From assembly GCF_000739935.1 (NCBI RefSeq), contig NZ_BBJU01000014.1, forward strand, positions 244,090 to 308,089: 64,000 nt of DNA, given 5' to 3'. A program made the translations under genes and the position numbers. The stretch's first letter is position 1, and each line of letters opens with the position of its first letter. This stretch comes from Agrobacterium rubi TR3 = NBRC 13261. Its GTDB lineage: Bacteria > Pseudomonadota > Alphaproteobacteria > Rhizobiales > Rhizobiaceae. Below are positions 18,126 to 28,299 of this stretch, piece after piece. The notes beneath the pieces are model-generated. The model was given only the letters and a program-made list of their open reading frames with translations. It was not told where the DNA came from and did not search any database.

Positions 18126-19028
18126 ATGGCATTGACGGATAATACGCGCGGCGCGTTGTTGATGGCGCTCGCGATGGCCTGCTTTACGGTCAACGATGCC
18201 TTCACCAAATCCGTTACGCCTTACATCAATACCGGACAAATTCTGTTCGTTCGCGGCGTTATCACTTGTGTCATGGTCTACTTCATCGCCCGTCAGATGG
18301 GCGCGTTACGACCACTGAAAACCATCCTGCGACCCATCATATTGCTGCGCTGCCTGTGTGAGGTCGGTGCCTCCATTCTTTATCTGCGTGCGCTGGCCAC
18401 CATGGGCTTTGCCAATGTCTCGGCCATCATGCAGTCGCTGCCGCTGGCAGTCACACTGGGTGCCGCCATCTTTCTCAGAGAACCCGTGGGCTGGCGGCGG
18501 TGGACGGCCATTCTCGTCGGCTTCCTCGGTGTGCTGATCATTCTGCGGCCCGGCCCGGATGGTTTTACCACCGCAGCCTTGCTGGTCGTCGGCGCCGTCT
18601 TCGTCACAGCAGGCCGCGATCTCCTGACCCGACGCATGTACACCGATGTTCCATCGCTGACGGTTACAATGACTACGGCTGTCGTCAACACCGTTTTCGG
18701 GGCGGCCCTCATCGTACCCTTCGGCGGCTGGCAGCCGATGGATGCCTATGTCTGGTCGCACCTCTTCGTTGCCGCCATTCTGGTCGTCATCGGCTATCAG
18801 GCCGTCATCCTGTCCATGCGCAGCGGCGATATCGCGTTTGTTGCGCCTTTCCGTTACACCAGCATGATCTGGGCCTTTTCCATCGGCTATGTCGTCTTCG
18901 GAGAGAAAATGACACCGTGGATCTTGCTGGGAACGGCCATTATCGTCGCATCTGGCCTCTATACTTTTTATCGTGAAAGCCGACGCAAACAGCCGCCGCT
19001 TGCCAAAACATCCACGAGAATACAATGA
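18126..19028 (+). CDS. DMT-superfamily permease (two EamA domains)
   Basis: Inner-membrane transporter of 300 residues with about ten hydrophobic segments in two EamA repeats: ALLMALAMACFTVNDAFTK in the first and MTTAVVNTVFGAALIVPFGG in the second. Residues such as YLRALATMGFANVSAIMQSLPL are typical of S-adenosylmethionine/metabolite-exporter-like DMT proteins in Rhizobiales. The substrate is not deducible. ATG 18126 is preferred; earlier residues in the frame are unlike a helix. Its stop overlaps the next start (ATGA at 19025-19028), so the two genes should be translationally coupled. Confidence 0.85.
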   Translation: MALTDNTRGALLMALAMACFTVNDAFTKSVTPYINTGQILFVRGVITCVMVYFIARQMGALRPLKTILRPIILLRCLCEVGASILYLRALATMGFANVSAIMQSLPLAVTLGAAIFLREPVGWRRWTAILVGFLGVLIILRPGPDGFTTAALLVVGAVFVTAGRDLLTRRMYTDVPSLTVTMTTAVVNTVFGAALIVPFGGWQPMDAYVWSHLFVAAILVVIGYQAVILSMRSGDIAFVAPFRYTSMIWAFSIGYVVFGEKMTPWILLGTAIIVASGLYTFYRESRRKQPPLAKTSTRIQ

Positions 19029-20251
19029 ACGCCGTCCGCTTCCTCGACAGATCGACCCCGCCGCATATCGCGACCCTCGTCCTTGTGCCCGGCGTTGCGG
19101 CGCTGTGCATGAATATCTTCCTGCCGTCGCTAGCAGCCATGGCGGTCCATTTCGAGACGGATTACGCGGTAATGCAGTTTGCCGTATCGGGTTACCTGGC
19201 AGCCACCGCTTTGGTGCAACTGCTCATCGGCCCGCTGTCCGATCTCTATGGCCGACGTCCTGTGTTGTTGGCATGCATTGTGATCACGGTCATCGCGACC
19301 GTGATCTGCGCTGTCGCACCAAACATCACCATCTTCATGATCGGGCGTCTATTGCAGGCAGTCATCGCGTCCGGCTTCGTTCTGTCGCGTGCCATCGTGC
19401 GCGATATGGTGCCTGCCGACAGGGCCGCGTCCATGATCGGTTATGTCACCATGGGCATGTCTGTCGTTCCGATGATCGGCCCCACCATTGGCGGTTTTCT
19501 CAATGACATCTTCGGTTGGCAGGCCACCTTTGTTCTTGTCGCATGCTGTGGCATGGCTATGCTGCTTCTCGTGTTTTTCGATCTTGGAGAAACCAACCAT
19601 CAGAAATCCGCAAGCTTTTCCGCGCAATTTCAGGCCTGGCCTCGATTGTTGCGCTCCAAACGCTTCTGGGGGTACGCGCTGACATCCACCTTTTCGTCCG
19701 GCCTGTTTTTCTCGTTTCTTGGTGGCGCGCCCTTTGTCGGCAGCGTGCTCTATGAGCTGACGCCTGCCGTACTCGGCATGCAGTTCTTCTTCATGGCCAG
19801 CGGCTACATGCTCGGCAACTTCTTCTCGGGCCGTTATGCGGAGCGTGTCGGCATTTCCAGAATGATGCTGGCGGGAAACGGCATTGCCACAACAGGTATC
19901 ATAGCCGCCATTGCCCTGCCCTATCTCGGACTGAACAGCCATTACGAGTTCTTCCTGCCGCTTGCACTCATCGGGATCGGAAACGGTGTCACCCTGCCCA
20001 GCGCCAATGCCGGCATGGTCAATGTCCAGCCGGATCTTGCAGGTTCGGCATCGGGGCTAGGCGGCGCACTGACAATCGGTGGCGGCGCCTGCCTTGCCGT
20101 GCTTGCCTCGTCATTGCTGTCGAAAGAGGCAGGAACCATACCCCTCTTGCTGGTGATGTTGCTCAACGCCGTCCTTGCCCTTATGGCAAGTTCCTATACC
20201 GGCATCCAGGAACGCCGACACAATGAAGGCATGCAGCAAGGCACAGCATGA
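19025..20251 (+). CDS. Bcr/CflA-family MFS transporter (second copy)
   Basis: A 408-residue major-facilitator protein with about 12 hydrophobic segments. The Bcr/CflA signature is clear: [19 protein letters not shown] in helix 1, [15 protein letters not shown] in loop 2-3 and [16 protein letters not shown] in helix 5. It is a paralogue of the transporter at 3671, but embedded in a coupled unit: its start overlaps the DMT gene and its end overlaps mobA, each by 4 bases. Export of a toxic compound is the family role; a link with molybdenum cofactor synthesis would be inference from position only. Confidence 0.86.
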   Translation: MNAVRFLDRSTPPHIATLVLVPGVAALCMNIFLPSLAAMAVHFETDYAVMQFAVSGYLAATALVQLLIGPLSDLYGRRPVLLACIVITVIATVICAVAPNITIFMIGRLLQAVIASGFVLSRAIVRDMVPADRAASMIGYVTMGMSVVPMIGPTIGGFLNDIFGWQATFVLVACCGMAMLLLVFFDLGETNHQKSASFSAQFQAWPRLLRSKRFWGYALTSTFSSGLFFSFLGGAPFVGSVLYELTPAVLGMQFFFMASGYMLGNFFSGRYAERVGISRMMLAGNGIATTGIIAAIALPYLGLNSHYEFFLPLALIGIGNGVTLPSANAGMVNVQPDLAGSASGLGGALTIGGGACLAVLASSLLSKEAGTIPLLLVMLLNAVLALMASSYTGIQERRHNEGMQQGTA

Positions 20252-20880
20252 TGACAACCAAACCAGACACGCCCGGCCTCATTCTGGCCGGTGGCCTTTC
20301 CAGACGCATGGGAACCAACAAGGCGCTGAGCCTGCTGGGGGGCAAGACGCTGCTGTCCCACGTCGTCGCACGCGTCACACCCCAGGTCTCCAAACTGGCC
20401 TTGAATGCGCCTGAGAGCTGGGCGCAGGCGTTTGGCCTGCCACTGGTGCCGGATACCATAGTTGGTCACGCCGGCCCCTTGGCGGGTGTTCTGGCGGGTA
20501 TGCGATACTTTGCTGTCCACGCGCCGCAAGCAACGCATTTTCTCACCGTCCCGGCAGACAGCCCGTTTTTCCCGGATGATCTCGCATCGCGTCTCGCCGC
20601 GCACCTCACGGGCGAAGACGCCATCGTCATCGCAGCCTCCAGCGGACATGTGCACCCGGTCATCGGGCTGTGGCCGGTCGCGATTGCGGACGATCTGGAG
20701 CACTGGCTGGCGGATGACAACAACCGCCGCATCCGCAGCTTTCTGGCGCGACACGCCACGCTTGGCGTGTCCTTCCCTGCGCTCGAAAGCGCCACGGCTT
20801 CCATCGACCCGTTCTACAACATCAACACGCCGGATGAGCTTGCGACGGCGGAAGCGTTCGTCAAGAGTATGTCCGCATGA
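20248..20880 (+). CDS. mobA: Molybdenum cofactor guanylyltransferase MobA
   Basis: Transfers GMP from GTP to molybdopterin to form the guanine dinucleotide cofactor. The 210-residue protein opens with the nucleotidyltransferase loop [18 protein letters not shown] (residues 10-27). It also contains [14 protein letters not shown] and [11 protein letters not shown] (metal-binding Asp region), then HPVIGLWP, all MobA motifs. The start overlaps the MFS stop, and its stop overlaps mobB (ATGA at 20877-20880), giving a tightly coupled unit. Confidence 0.93.
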   Translation: MMTTKPDTPGLILAGGLSRRMGTNKALSLLGGKTLLSHVVARVTPQVSKLALNAPESWAQAFGLPLVPDTIVGHAGPLAGVLAGMRYFAVHAPQATHFLTVPADSPFFPDDLASRLAAHLTGEDAIVIAASSGHVHPVIGLWPVAIADDLEHWLADDNNRRIRSFLARHATLGVSFPALESATASIDPFYNINTPDELATAEAFVKSMSA

Positions 20881-21389
20881 CCCAAAAAGTATTCGGCATT
20901 TCCGGCTGGAAGAATTCGGGCAAGACCGGTCTTGCCGTGCGTATCGTCACCGAATTGACAGCACGCGGTTACCGCGTCTCCACCATCAAGCATGCGCATC
21001 ATGATTTCGATATCGACAAGGTGGGTGCCGATAGCTGGCGGCACAGGCAGGCGGGCGCACACGAAGTCACCATCGTCTCCGGCACCCGCTTTGCCATCAT
21101 GCACGAGCTTCGCGGTGGCCCGGAGCCATCTTTTGAAGACATCCTCGCCCGCATCGCGCCGTGCGATTTGGTGCTGATCGAAGGCTATAAATACGAGCCT
21201 GTGCCCAAGATCGAGGCCCGTAGGCGGGACGCCGCCAAGACCGAGCCGCTTGCGCCGAGCGATCCGCACATTGTCGCCATCGCCGCCGATCATGCCGTGC
21301 CGGATACCAGGCTTCCAGTGTTTGATCTGGATGACACGGCAACCATTGCCGACTTCATCGAACGAACGGTTGGACTAACCAGACCGTGA
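20877..21389 (+). CDS. mobB: Molybdopterin-guanine dinucleotide biosynthesis protein MobB
   Basis: GTP-binding accessory protein that assists MobA. It has 170 residues. The P-loop GWKNSGKTG lies at 10-18, followed by [17 protein letters not shown], in which His-Asp residues are characteristic of MobB, and [17 protein letters not shown]. Length and motifs fit the stand-alone MobB rather than a MoeA-MobB fusion. Last gene of the coupled unit; a strong terminator follows, facing the convergent nlpD-like gene. Confidence 0.93.
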   Translation: MTQKVFGISGWKNSGKTGLAVRIVTELTARGYRVSTIKHAHHDFDIDKVGADSWRHRQAGAHEVTIVSGTRFAIMHELRGGPEPSFEDILARIAPCDLVLIEGYKYEPVPKIEARRRDAAKTEPLAPSDPHIVAIAADHAVPDTRLPVFDLDDTATIADFIERTVGLTRP

Positions 21390-21395
21390 AACGAG

Positions 21396-21423
21396 AAAAA
21401 GCCGGGCGTTGACCCGGCTTTTT
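21396..21423. terminator. Bidirectional terminator between mobB and the nlpD-like gene
   Basis: AAAAAGCCGGG (21396-21406) pairs with CCCGGCTTTTT (21413-21423) around a 6-base loop. A and T tracts on both sides suit both directions. Confidence 0.9.
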
Positions 21424-21443
21424 CCATCCCTGAAACGCAATAC

Positions 21444-23030
21444 CTATTCAAGGAAAGAGGATGGGTTCACCGGTGTGGCATCCTTGCGGACTTCGAAGTG
21501 AACCTGTGGACGCTTGGCGCTGCCCGTCATGCCGGATGTGGCAACCGTCTGGCCGCGCTGAACCTTCTGGCCACGCTGGACTTCGAGGTTTGCAGCATTG
21601 CCGTAAACGGTGACCCGACCGTCGTCGTGACGGATGAGGACCGTGTTGCCGAGCTGCTTCAGGCCGTTACCCGAGTAGATGACGACACCGTTTTCGGCGG
21701 CCTTGATCGGCGTACCCTCAGGCACGGAGATGTTGATGCCATCGTTGCGGCTGCCATCGACGTTTTCACCGAAACCGGAGATCACGGCACCACGAACCGG
21801 CCAGCGATATTTGCCGATGCCCGTGGACTCAGGCGCAATCGACGCCATGTCCGACTTCTTTTCGACATCGCTGACGCTTGCGTCGGCGGCCGGTGCCTTC
21901 GGTGCTTCGACCTTGGCCGTTGTCACTGGCGCTTCGACGGGCTTGGTGGCGGCTGGTGCCTGATGTTGAACCGATGCCGTCTTGATACCATCGGTACCAG
22001 CACCGGGGATTTTCAACGTCTGGCCGATGCGGACACTTCCGTCGGTAATGCCGTTTGCAGCCTTTAGGTCAGCAACGGAAACGCCGTTTGCACGAGCGAT
22101 CTTTGCAAGGCTGTCGCCGGCCTGAACCTTGTAGCCGCCGGTTGGCGGAAGCGGCTTGCCGCCGGGAGGCGTCAACTTACCGGCTTCTGCCGAGGCCTTG
22201 TCACGGGCAGCACCTTGGCTTGGCAGAACAGCGACGTTCTGTTCAGGACCACGTGTCGGTGCTGGACCGTTGTTGTTCTTGCTCAGATCGATATTGCCGG
22301 ATGCAGCGCGGGCCGCATTGCGGGACTGACCGAACTTCGGAATGATGACCGACTGACCGGGCGTTGCAGCAGAGGCACTGGACAGACCGTTGGCCTGAAG
22401 CAGAGCCTTTTCAGGTACACCGTAGCGCTTGGACAGCGTCGCAATCGTCTCACCCGACTTCAGCGTGACAGACGATGCACCATCGGTATGCCAGCCATTG
22501 TCGGCAGCCTTGATGGAGCCGGTGGACAGATTGTCGGAACCGTTGCTTGGCACGCGGGCCGACGCCATGGAAGGAGCCGAGTTCGACCGTGCCGGTGGCA
22601 TGGGCTGGGCCATCGCTTCATTGCGTGGAGCAGGCTCGCGACGGCTGGATGGCGATGGAGCTGACAGCTCCGAGCGCTGTACGGATGCCGAAGACGAAGC
22701 CGCACGAGCCGACGAAGGCTGAACCGAACCATAGCCGCCATTGGACGCCGGATAAGGCTGGTTCATGGCAGTGTTCTGGTTGGCATAGCCGCCCTGTGGA
22801 GCAGATGATGCATAACCGCCGCCGCCATTGTTCATGTCGTTTTGCGGAACGGGCGCAGGTGCAGCGCCGTTGCGGGAAGGAATGGATGCGGTCGTCATTT
22901 GGTCCGGTCCGCTCGAAAACAGGCCGCCAAATCGCGTGGCGTCCGAACTACAACCCGTTGCGACGCTTGCCAGCAATGCCGCTGCGAGCATCTTTGCGAT
23001 TGATTTTCCGATTTTAGGCGAATTACTCAT
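21444..23030 (-). CDS. NlpD-like lipoprotein: two LysM domains and a degenerate LytM/M23 domain
   Basis: Envelope lipoprotein of about 528 residues. A signal peptide ends in a lipobox-like ATGC (Cys27). Then comes a long Ser/Pro/Gln-rich linker. Two LysM repeats follow, about 187-230 (SGETIATLSKRYGV) and 300-340 (QAGDSLAKIARANGV). The C-terminal LytM/M23 domain is about 413-527. Its zinc-ligand positions look replaced: RNDGIN where H..G.D is usual, VYGNAANL where YAHL is usual, and PQVHFE where HLHFE is usual. It therefore probably activates amidases, as EnvC and NlpD do, rather than cutting peptidoglycan. The order surE-pcm-nlpD matches that of gamma-proteobacteria. ATG 23036 is an alternative start. 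Confidence 0.85.
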   Translation of the reverse strand: MSNSPKIGKSIAKMLAAALLASVATGCSSDATRFGGLFSSGPDQMTTASIPSRNGAAPAPVPQNDMNNGGGGYASSAPQGGYANQNTAMNQPYPASNGGYGSVQPSSARAASSSASVQRSELSAPSPSSRREPAPRNEAMAQPMPPARSNSAPSMASARVPSNGSDNLSTGSIKAADNGWHTDGASSVTLKSGETIATLSKRYGVPEKALLQANGLSSASAATPGQSVIIPKFGQSRNAARAASGNIDLSKNNNGPAPTRGPEQNVAVLPSQGAARDKASAEAGKLTPPGGKPLPPTGGYKVQAGDSLAKIARANGVSVADLKAANGITDGSVRIGQTLKIPGAGTDGIKTASVQHQAPAATKPVEAPVTTAKVEAPKAPAADASVSDVEKKSDMASIAPESTGIGKYRWPVRGAVISGFGENVDGSRNDGINISVPEGTPIKAAENGVVIYSGNGLKQLGNTVLIRHDDGRVTVYGNAANLEVQRGQKVQRGQTVATSGMTGSAKRPQVHFEVRKDATPVNPSSFLE

Positions 23031-23334
23031 ACGCATGACTCGATCTACACTGACGCCAACCGCCGCATCGGGATCGATCCGGCTGAAAATTACACTCTGC
23101 AAGGCCCCTCTCCCGAGTTGGGAAAACCATGCGTCGATGGAGATGATTAAAGCGCGTTAGTGTTACCACGCCGTTAAAACGTCATGCGGTTTTGATATTT
23201 TTTGACACTTCGATAACCATGACGGGGCACCAAAAGCCCTGCCTGCTAGGCTTTTCCGGCTAAAAATATTTTTCAATCAATGCGTTGATAAAAATCCGAG
23301 TCGGCTCCGATATTCGGACCCAGGTTTCATTTTG
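23031..23334. other. Intergenic region between pcm and the nlpD-like gene
   Basis: About 300 bases of low-GC sequence around 23190-23320 (runs such as TTTGATATTTTTTGAC and AAAAATATTTTTC). It should hold the promoter of the nlpD-like gene and the end of the surE-pcm transcript. No gene or clear repeat seen. Confidence 0.45.
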
Positions 23335-23988
23335 TTACAGATACCGCGCAATATGCGGCTCTATCGGCAGATAGGGTGTCTCGAACATTTCTTCGCGCTC
23401 GAATCGGCTGCCTGTCTTGGAAAGACGAGTCATGACGCAGCGCCCATCTTCCAGCATGATCGGCGCAATCATCATGCCGCCGGACACGATCTGCTCGGTA
23501 AAAAAGCGCGGCATGTCGGTGAAGGCGGCTGTGGAAATAATCCGGTCGAAGGTACCCTCGCCTACCAGACCATTCATGCCGTCGGCCTGGCGGATGACCA
23601 CATTGCGAATACCGAGATCGTCCATGCGGTTTTGCGCCATTTGCACCAACGTCTTGTAACGGTCAATCGACACCACCCGTTCAGAGCGCCTGCCCATCAC
23701 GGCCGTCATGAAACCGCTGCCGGTGCCGATTTCCAGCACCCGCTGCCCGGGCTTGACCTGAAGACGGTGAACCAGCTTCACGGCCATGTCGGCGCTTTCC
23801 ATGAAGGCACCGCAATCGATGGGAATGGTGCGGCTGGAATAGGCGTCTTCTGCAAATTGCGCAGGCACGAATTGCGAGCGTGGCGTTTGCTCCACCGCTG
23901 TCAACAGATCGATATCGGAGATGCCTTCGGCTCTCAACCGCAACACGAGAGCAGCGAAGCCCTCTTTCTCGACCATTGCAGACTTCAA
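23335..23988 (-). CDS. pcm: Protein-L-isoaspartate O-methyltransferase
   Basis: SAM-dependent repair enzyme that methylates isoaspartyl residues in damaged proteins. The 217-residue product has motif [16 protein letters not shown], the upstream PCMT segment [13 protein letters not shown] (usually the substrate-binding TxSxP/H region), and [13 protein letters not shown]. Its start overlaps the end of surE by 4 bases, the classic surE-pcm arrangement. A second, more divergent family member is at 46254. Confidence 0.88.
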   Translation of the reverse strand: MKSAMVEKEGFAALVLRLRAEGISDIDLLTAVEQTPRSQFVPAQFAEDAYSSRTIPIDCGAFMESADMAVKLVHRLQVKPGQRVLEIGTGSGFMTAVMGRRSERVVSIDRYKTLVQMAQNRMDDLGIRNVVIRQADGMNGLVGEGTFDRIISTAAFTDMPRFFTEQIVSGGMMIAPIMLEDGRCVMTRLSKTGSRFEREEMFETPYLPIEPHIARYL

Positions 23989-24761
23989 TCTTGCACTCCA
24001 AGTCCAAGCGCCTTCGCCACGCGATCCTTCACCGTGTAATCGGTAAGGTCAAGCTTGAGCGGCGTTACCGAGATACGGCCATCCTTGACCGCATGGATAT
24101 CGGTGCCGTCGAGGAAATCGCCCAGTCGCTCTCCGAACCGCAGCCAGTAATAGGGCAGACCGCGACCATCCTGACGCTGCTCGACAGTCATACCGAAATC
24201 AAGCTTGCCCTGCCCCGTCACGCTCACGCCCTTCACATCAGCGGGCGCGCAATTGGGGAAGTTGAGATTGAGGAAGGTTTCCTTGGGAAGATCGACATCG
24301 ATCAGCTTGCGGATGAGATCGGGTGCATAGGTCTCCGCCACCTCCCAAGGGACGATACGCTCTGCGTGGCCGGTATGGGCATAGGCTTGGCTCAGCGCAA
24401 ACGAGCGGACACCCTGAAGCGTGCCTTCGATGGCGCCTGCAATGGTGCCGGAATAGGTCACGTCGTCGGCCATGTTGGCGCCGGAGTTGACGCCTGACAA
24501 CACGAGGTCCGGTTTGCCCGGCAGCACTTCACGCACGCCCATGATGACGCAATCAGTCGGCGTACCGCGCAGCGCGAAATGCTTGTCGGAAATCTTGCGC
24601 AGGCGCAGCGGCTCGGACAGCGTCAGCGAATGAGCAAGGCCGCTTTGGTCCGTTTCCGGTGCTACGATCCAGACATCATCGGACAGCGTGCGAGCAATGC
24701 GCTCCAGCACTGCAAGCCCTTCGGCATGAATGCCGTCATCATTCGTCAGCAATATCCGCAT
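23985..24761 (-). CDS. surE: 5'/3'-nucleotidase SurE
   Basis: Survival protein E, a metal-dependent phosphatase acting on nucleoside monophosphates. The 258-residue product begins [16 protein letters not shown], in which Asp8 and Asp9 are metal ligands. [16 protein letters not shown] supplies the conserved Ser, and [26 protein letters not shown] the conserved Asn and Gly-rich loop. Overlap with pcm (ATGA) suggests coupling in stationary-phase or damage survival. Confidence 0.94.
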   Translation of the reverse strand: MRILLTNDDGIHAEGLAVLERIARTLSDDVWIVAPETDQSGLAHSLTLSEPLRLRKISDKHFALRGTPTDCVIMGVREVLPGKPDLVLSGVNSGANMADDVTYSGTIAGAIEGTLQGVRSFALSQAYAHTGHAERIVPWEVAETYAPDLIRKLIDVDLPKETFLNLNFPNCAPADVKGVSVTGQGKLDFGMTVEQRQDGRGLPYYWLRFGERLGDFLDGTDIHAVKDGRISVTPLKLDLTDYTVKDRVAKALGLGVQD

Positions 24762-24859
24762 GGTGCTCTCCCGCTTTAGTTCTTATCAACCGTCTCGCAA
24801 CAGCGCTGCCTATGGCAACCTCGCACGTTGGCGAGGCAGTTCGGCCTAAACCTCCCCTC

Positions 24860-24970
24860 CGTCACCCCGGACTTGATCCGGGGTCCAGTCACCGCGCGTC
24901 TGCGCGGCTAGAAGAGTCTTTTGCCTTGCAGACGCAAGGCGCTGGATTCCGGCTCAAGGCCGGAATGATG
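24860..24970. repeat. RIME-like palindromic intergenic element, copy C
   Basis: 111 bp. The ends are imperfect inverted repeats: CCGTCACCCCGGACTTGATC on the left, and on the right a segment whose complement starts CCATCATTCCGGCCTTGAGC. The centre has a GCGCG hairpin and the core AGAAGAGTCTTTTGCCTTGC, then AGACG. Same plan as copies A, D and E. It sits between surE and serS. Confidence 0.82.
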
Positions 24971-24975
24971 GAAGT

Positions 24976-26259
24976 TCAAACAACCTTCTCAATCCGCGTC
25001 AGACCGCCCATGTAAGGCAGCAACACGTCTGGAATTGTGACCGAACCATCATCGTTCAGGTAGTTCTCCAGAACCGCAATCAGGCAGCGTCCGACAGCCG
25101 TGCCGGAGCCGTTGAGGGTGTGCACGAACTTCGTCGCCTTCTCACCCTTCGCCCGATAACGCGCATCCATCCGCCGCCCCTGAAAATCACCACAGACCGA
25201 GCAGGACGATATCTCGCGGTAGGTATCCTGACCCGGCAGCCAGACTTCGAGGTCGTAGGTCTTGCGCGCGCCAAAACCCATATCGCCGGTGCAGAGCGTC
25301 ATGGTGCGGAAATGCAGGCCGAGGCGCTTCAGCACCTCTTCTGCGCAGGCGGTCATACGCTCATGCTCTTCGACAGCGCTTTCGGCATCCGTGATCGAAA
25401 CCAGTTCGCACTTCCAGAACTGATGCTGGCGCAGCATGCCGCGCGTATCGCGACCGGCAGAGCCTGCTTCCGAACGGAAGGATGGTGTCAGCGCGGTGAA
25501 TCGCAGCGGCAGCTTTTCCTGCTCGAGAATTTCACCGGCAACGAGATTCGTCAGCGTCACCTCGGCAGTCGGAATCAGCCAGCGGCCATCGGTCGTCCTG
25601 AACAGATCCTCGGCGAATTTCGGAAGCTGGCCCGTGCCATACATCGCCTCATCGCGCACCATCAGCGGCGACGACACTTCCGTATAGCCATGCTCGCTCG
25701 TGTGCAGGTCGATCATGAACTGGCCGAGCGCACGTTCCAAACGTGCAATCTGGCTGGTCAGCACGGTGAAGCGCGAACCGGACAGCTTGGCCGCACGGTC
25801 GAAATCCATGTAGCCGAGGGCTTCACCGATCTCGTAATGCTCCTTGGCCGCATGGTTCCAGCCGGGTTTCTGACCGACCACGCGCGCAATGATGTTGTCG
25901 TGCTCGTCCTTGCCGACTGGCACGTCATCGAATGGCAGGTTGGGAATGCGCGAAAGAGCATCGGTCAGCTCAGCCGAAACCTGACGATCCTCTTCCTCAA
26001 GGCGCGGCATGCTGTCCTTGATGTCGGCAACTTCGGCCTTCAGCTTTTCGGCAAGCTCGGCATTCTTCTGCGCCATCGCAGCGCCAATTTCCTTGGATGC
26101 GGTATTGCGGCGCGACTGCATGTCTTGCAAAGTCTGGATCACGGAGCGGCGCTTTTCATCGAGCGCAATCAGATGAGCGGATTGCGGCTCGGCATTGCGG
26201 CGGGCAAGGCCGGCATCGAAAGCTTCGGGGTTTTCGCGTATCCATTTAATGTCGTGCAT
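24976..26259 (-). CDS. serS: Seryl-tRNA synthetase
   Basis: Class II aminoacyl-tRNA synthetase charging tRNA-Ser. It has exactly 427 residues from ATG 26259. The N-terminal tRNA-binding coiled coil spans about 28-105 ([20 protein letters not shown] and onward). Motif 2 is [25 protein letters not shown], and motif 3 is the C-terminal [25 protein letters not shown] is the serine-binding signature. An upstream 14-codon frame extension has no support. The stop is 5 bases from palindromic copy C. Confidence 0.95.
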   Translation of the reverse strand: MHDIKWIRENPEAFDAGLARRNAEPQSAHLIALDEKRRSVIQTLQDMQSRRNTASKEIGAAMAQKNAELAEKLKAEVADIKDSMPRLEEEDRQVSAELTDALSRIPNLPFDDVPVGKDEHDNIIARVVGQKPGWNHAAKEHYEIGEALGYMDFDRAAKLSGSRFTVLTSQIARLERALGQFMIDLHTSEHGYTEVSSPLMVRDEAMYGTGQLPKFAEDLFRTTDGRWLIPTAEVTLTNLVAGEILEQEKLPLRFTALTPSFRSEAGSAGRDTRGMLRQHQFWKCELVSITDAESAVEEHERMTACAEEVLKRLGLHFRTMTLCTGDMGFGARKTYDLEVWLPGQDTYREISSCSVCGDFQGRRMDARYRAKGEKATKFVHTLNGSGTAVGRCLIAVLENYLNDDGSVTIPDVLLPYMGGLTRIEKVV

Positions 26260-26303
26260 CGTGGTTCCAGACCGTAATTTGCAGCATGTTTTGAAAAACA
26301 AAA

Positions 26304-26325
26304 CGCCGGGACGAATGGCCCGGCG
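26304..26325 (-). terminator. Terminator downstream of tatC
   Basis: CGCCGGG (26304-26310) pairs with CCCGGCG (26319-26325). Read on the minus strand, TTTTGTTTTTC follows the stem. It ends the tatABC unit and separates it from serS. Confidence 0.8.
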
Positions 26326-26351
26326 TCTGAAGAAGGTCCTGACGAAAACCG

Positions 26352-27164
26352 TCAGTCGTCACTGGAATTTTCAAGCTCACGGCCTGCATTTTCCTCAGCG
26401 CGCTTCTTCTCCACGAGTCGAGCCAAATGTATGGAAATCTCGTAGAGAAGGATTGCGGGCAACGCAAGACCGATCTGGGACATCGGGTCCGGCGGCGTCA
26501 GCACGGCGGCAACGATGAACGCGCCGACGATCGCGAATTTACGCTTCTCTTTCAGCCACTGGCTGGTCAGCAAACCGACACGTGCCAGAAGCGTGGTAAC
26601 GACGGGCAACTGGAACACCAGACCGAAAGACAACACCAGCGTCATGATGAGGCTGAGATATTCCGACACCTTCGGCATCAGCGAAATCGCGACTTCGCCA
26701 TCCTCAGGCAATTGCTGCATGGCGAGGAAGAACCACATGACCATGGGCGTGAAGAAGAAGTAGACCAGCGCACCGCCCAGAAGAAACAGCAGAGGAGACG
26801 CGATCAGGAACGGCAGGAAGGCTGCACGCTCGTTCTTGTAGAGGCCGGGTGCCACGAATTTGTAGAGCTGCGAGGCGATCACGGGGAAGGAAATCACCAG
26901 TGCGCCGAACATGGCGACCTTGATCTGCGTGAAGAAGAATTCCTGCGGCGCGGTGTAAATCAGCGACGACTTGGCAACATCAAGCCCGGCCCAGATCACC
27001 GCCCATTTATAGGGAATGACCAGCAGGTTGAAGAGGTGCTTGGCGACTGCGAAACAGGCAATGAAAGCGACGAAGAAGGCGCCCAGGGACCAGATCAGCC
27101 GCGTGCGCAGTTCCATGAGGTGTTCGATAAGCGGCTGCGGCTTATCATCGGTATCCGCACTCAT
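26352..27164 (-). CDS. tatC: Sec-independent protein translocase TatC
   Basis: Multi-spanning core receptor of the twin-arginine export system; it binds the RR signal. The 270-residue product has six hydrophobic helices. The conserved N-terminal [13 protein letters not shown] and the FxxE-type periplasmic loop [16 protein letters not shown] are intact. Its start overlaps tatB by 4 bases. A charged C-terminal tail ([20 protein letters not shown]) lies in the cytoplasm. Confidence 0.95.
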   Translation of the reverse strand: MSADTDDKPQPLIEHLMELRTRLIWSLGAFFVAFIACFAVAKHLFNLLVIPYKWAVIWAGLDVAKSSLIYTAPQEFFFTQIKVAMFGALVISFPVIASQLYKFVAPGLYKNERAAFLPFLIASPLLFLLGGALVYFFFTPMVMWFFLAMQQLPEDGEVAISLMPKVSEYLSLIMTLVLSFGLVFQLPVVTTLLARVGLLTSQWLKEKRKFAIVGAFIVAAVLTPPDPMSQIGLALPAILLYEISIHLARLVEKKRAEENAGRELENSSDD

Positions 27165-28003
27165 GCTTCACCCTTTTTGGCCTTGGCCGTCTTCACTGTT
27201 TTTGCAGGCGTCGTCACCGCTGCTGTTTCGGCGTCGGTCTTTTTCACCATCGCCTTGGCCTTTTCGACCATCGGCTTTGCGGCCGCGACTGTGGCTTTGG
27301 CAGCCTTTGCCGTGGACGCTTTCGCCGCGACGTCAGTCAAGACAGCTGGCTTGCTGCTTTTTGGTGCGACCGGTTTTGCGGTACCGTTCTTTGCCGCTTC
27401 CGTCTTGGCTGAAACAGTCTTGGCGGCACGCTTTGGTTTGACCGCAACCTTTTCCGCTTCGACTTCCTGGACGGACTTGGCGGCAACGCGCTTGCGAACT
27501 GCCTTTGGCTTCTCCGCTGGCGTTGCTACAACTGTTGGCGCTGGCGCAGCTGCGGCTGAGCTTGCACCCACGGCCGTTGCCGTAACAGCAGCTTCCGTTG
27601 CGATCGCAGGCGGGCCGTCGGGCAATTTCATTTCAGGGTCGGACAGGCTGACCGCCGGTGCACCCACGGGCGCACTGGTGGCAGGAGAGCTGGCCGGTGT
27701 GGTCGAACCCTGTAGATCGGCGCGGATTTCGTTGCCCAATTGACGCAGCGGGTTCATCGCATCGCGGATCGAATTCGTCGGGTTAAGATTGCGAACGTCG
27801 GAAATCGTCTGGCGCACGTCGTCCATGTCGGCTTCTTTCAAAGCCTCATCGAACTGGCTGCGGAAGTCGCCTGCCATCTTGCGCAGGCCAGCCATGGTCT
27901 TGCCGAAGGCGCGGATCATGGGTGGCAAGTCCTTGGGGCCGACGACCACGATCAACACGACCGCAATCACCAGCAGCTCGCTCCAGCCGATATCAAACAT
28001 CAT
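27161..28003 (-). CDS. tatB: Sec-independent protein translocase TatB, with long Ala/Lys-rich tail
   Basis: Membrane-anchored Tat subunit that receives substrates with TatC. The N-terminus MFDIGWSELLVIAVVLIVVVGPKDLP is the TatB transmembrane helix with its Glu and the GPKDLP hinge. An amphipathic helix follows (RAFGKTMAGLRKMAGDFRSQF). At 280 residues it is much longer than the E. coli protein (171). Residues ~130-280 are Ala/Lys/Val/Pro-rich and histone-H1-like, and predicted disordered. Distance from tatA is 59 bases; its end overlaps tatC. Confidence 0.94.
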   Translation of the reverse strand: MMFDIGWSELLVIAVVLIVVVGPKDLPPMIRAFGKTMAGLRKMAGDFRSQFDEALKEADMDDVRQTISDVRNLNPTNSIRDAMNPLRQLGNEIRADLQGSTTPASSPATSAPVGAPAVSLSDPEMKLPDGPPAIATEAAVTATAVGASSAAAAPAPTVVATPAEKPKAVRKRVAAKSVQEVEAEKVAVKPKRAAKTVSAKTEAAKNGTAKPVAPKSSKPAVLTDVAAKASTAKAAKATVAAAKPMVEKAKAMVKKTDAETAAVTTPAKTVKTAKAKKGEA

Positions 28004-28062
28004 AAAGCTCCTGACACGCGCAGTGTCGCGGCACGGCGTTCAACGCCGCACCGCAAAATCGA

Positions 28063-28299
28063 TTACTTGAGCTCGTCAGCCTTGTGGTCCACCGTGCGGG
28101 GATGAACAGGGGTGGTCGGCTCTTGCGTGGTGTCGTGGTCTGCGGGGCGTGGTGTGCCGTCTTCGTCGGCCATGCCCTTTTTGAAGCTCTTGATGCCCTT
28201 TGCAACATCGCCCATCAGTTCCGGAATCTTGCCGCGACCGAAGAGGACAAGCACGATGACCAGAACGATCAGCCAATGCCACACACTAAAAGAACCCAT
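28063..28299 (-). CDS. tatA: Sec-independent protein translocase TatA
   Basis: Pore-forming subunit of the Tat pathway, 78 residues. [20 protein letters not shown] is the single transmembrane helix, followed by the [20 protein letters not shown] amphipathic helix that is diagnostic of TatA, and an acidic tail. ATG 28299 is the normal TatA start; the frame continues upstream to 28359 without family-like sequence. First gene of tatABC. Confidence 0.95.
   Translation of the reverse strand: MGSFSVWHWLIVLVIVLVLFGRGKIPELMGDVAKGIKSFKKGMADEDGTPRPADHDTTQEPTTPVHPRTVDHKADELK

Noticed and set aside
25120..26277. 385-codon plus frame opposite serS
   Set aside because: It mirrors serS codons throughout; serS is certain, so this is a shadow frame.
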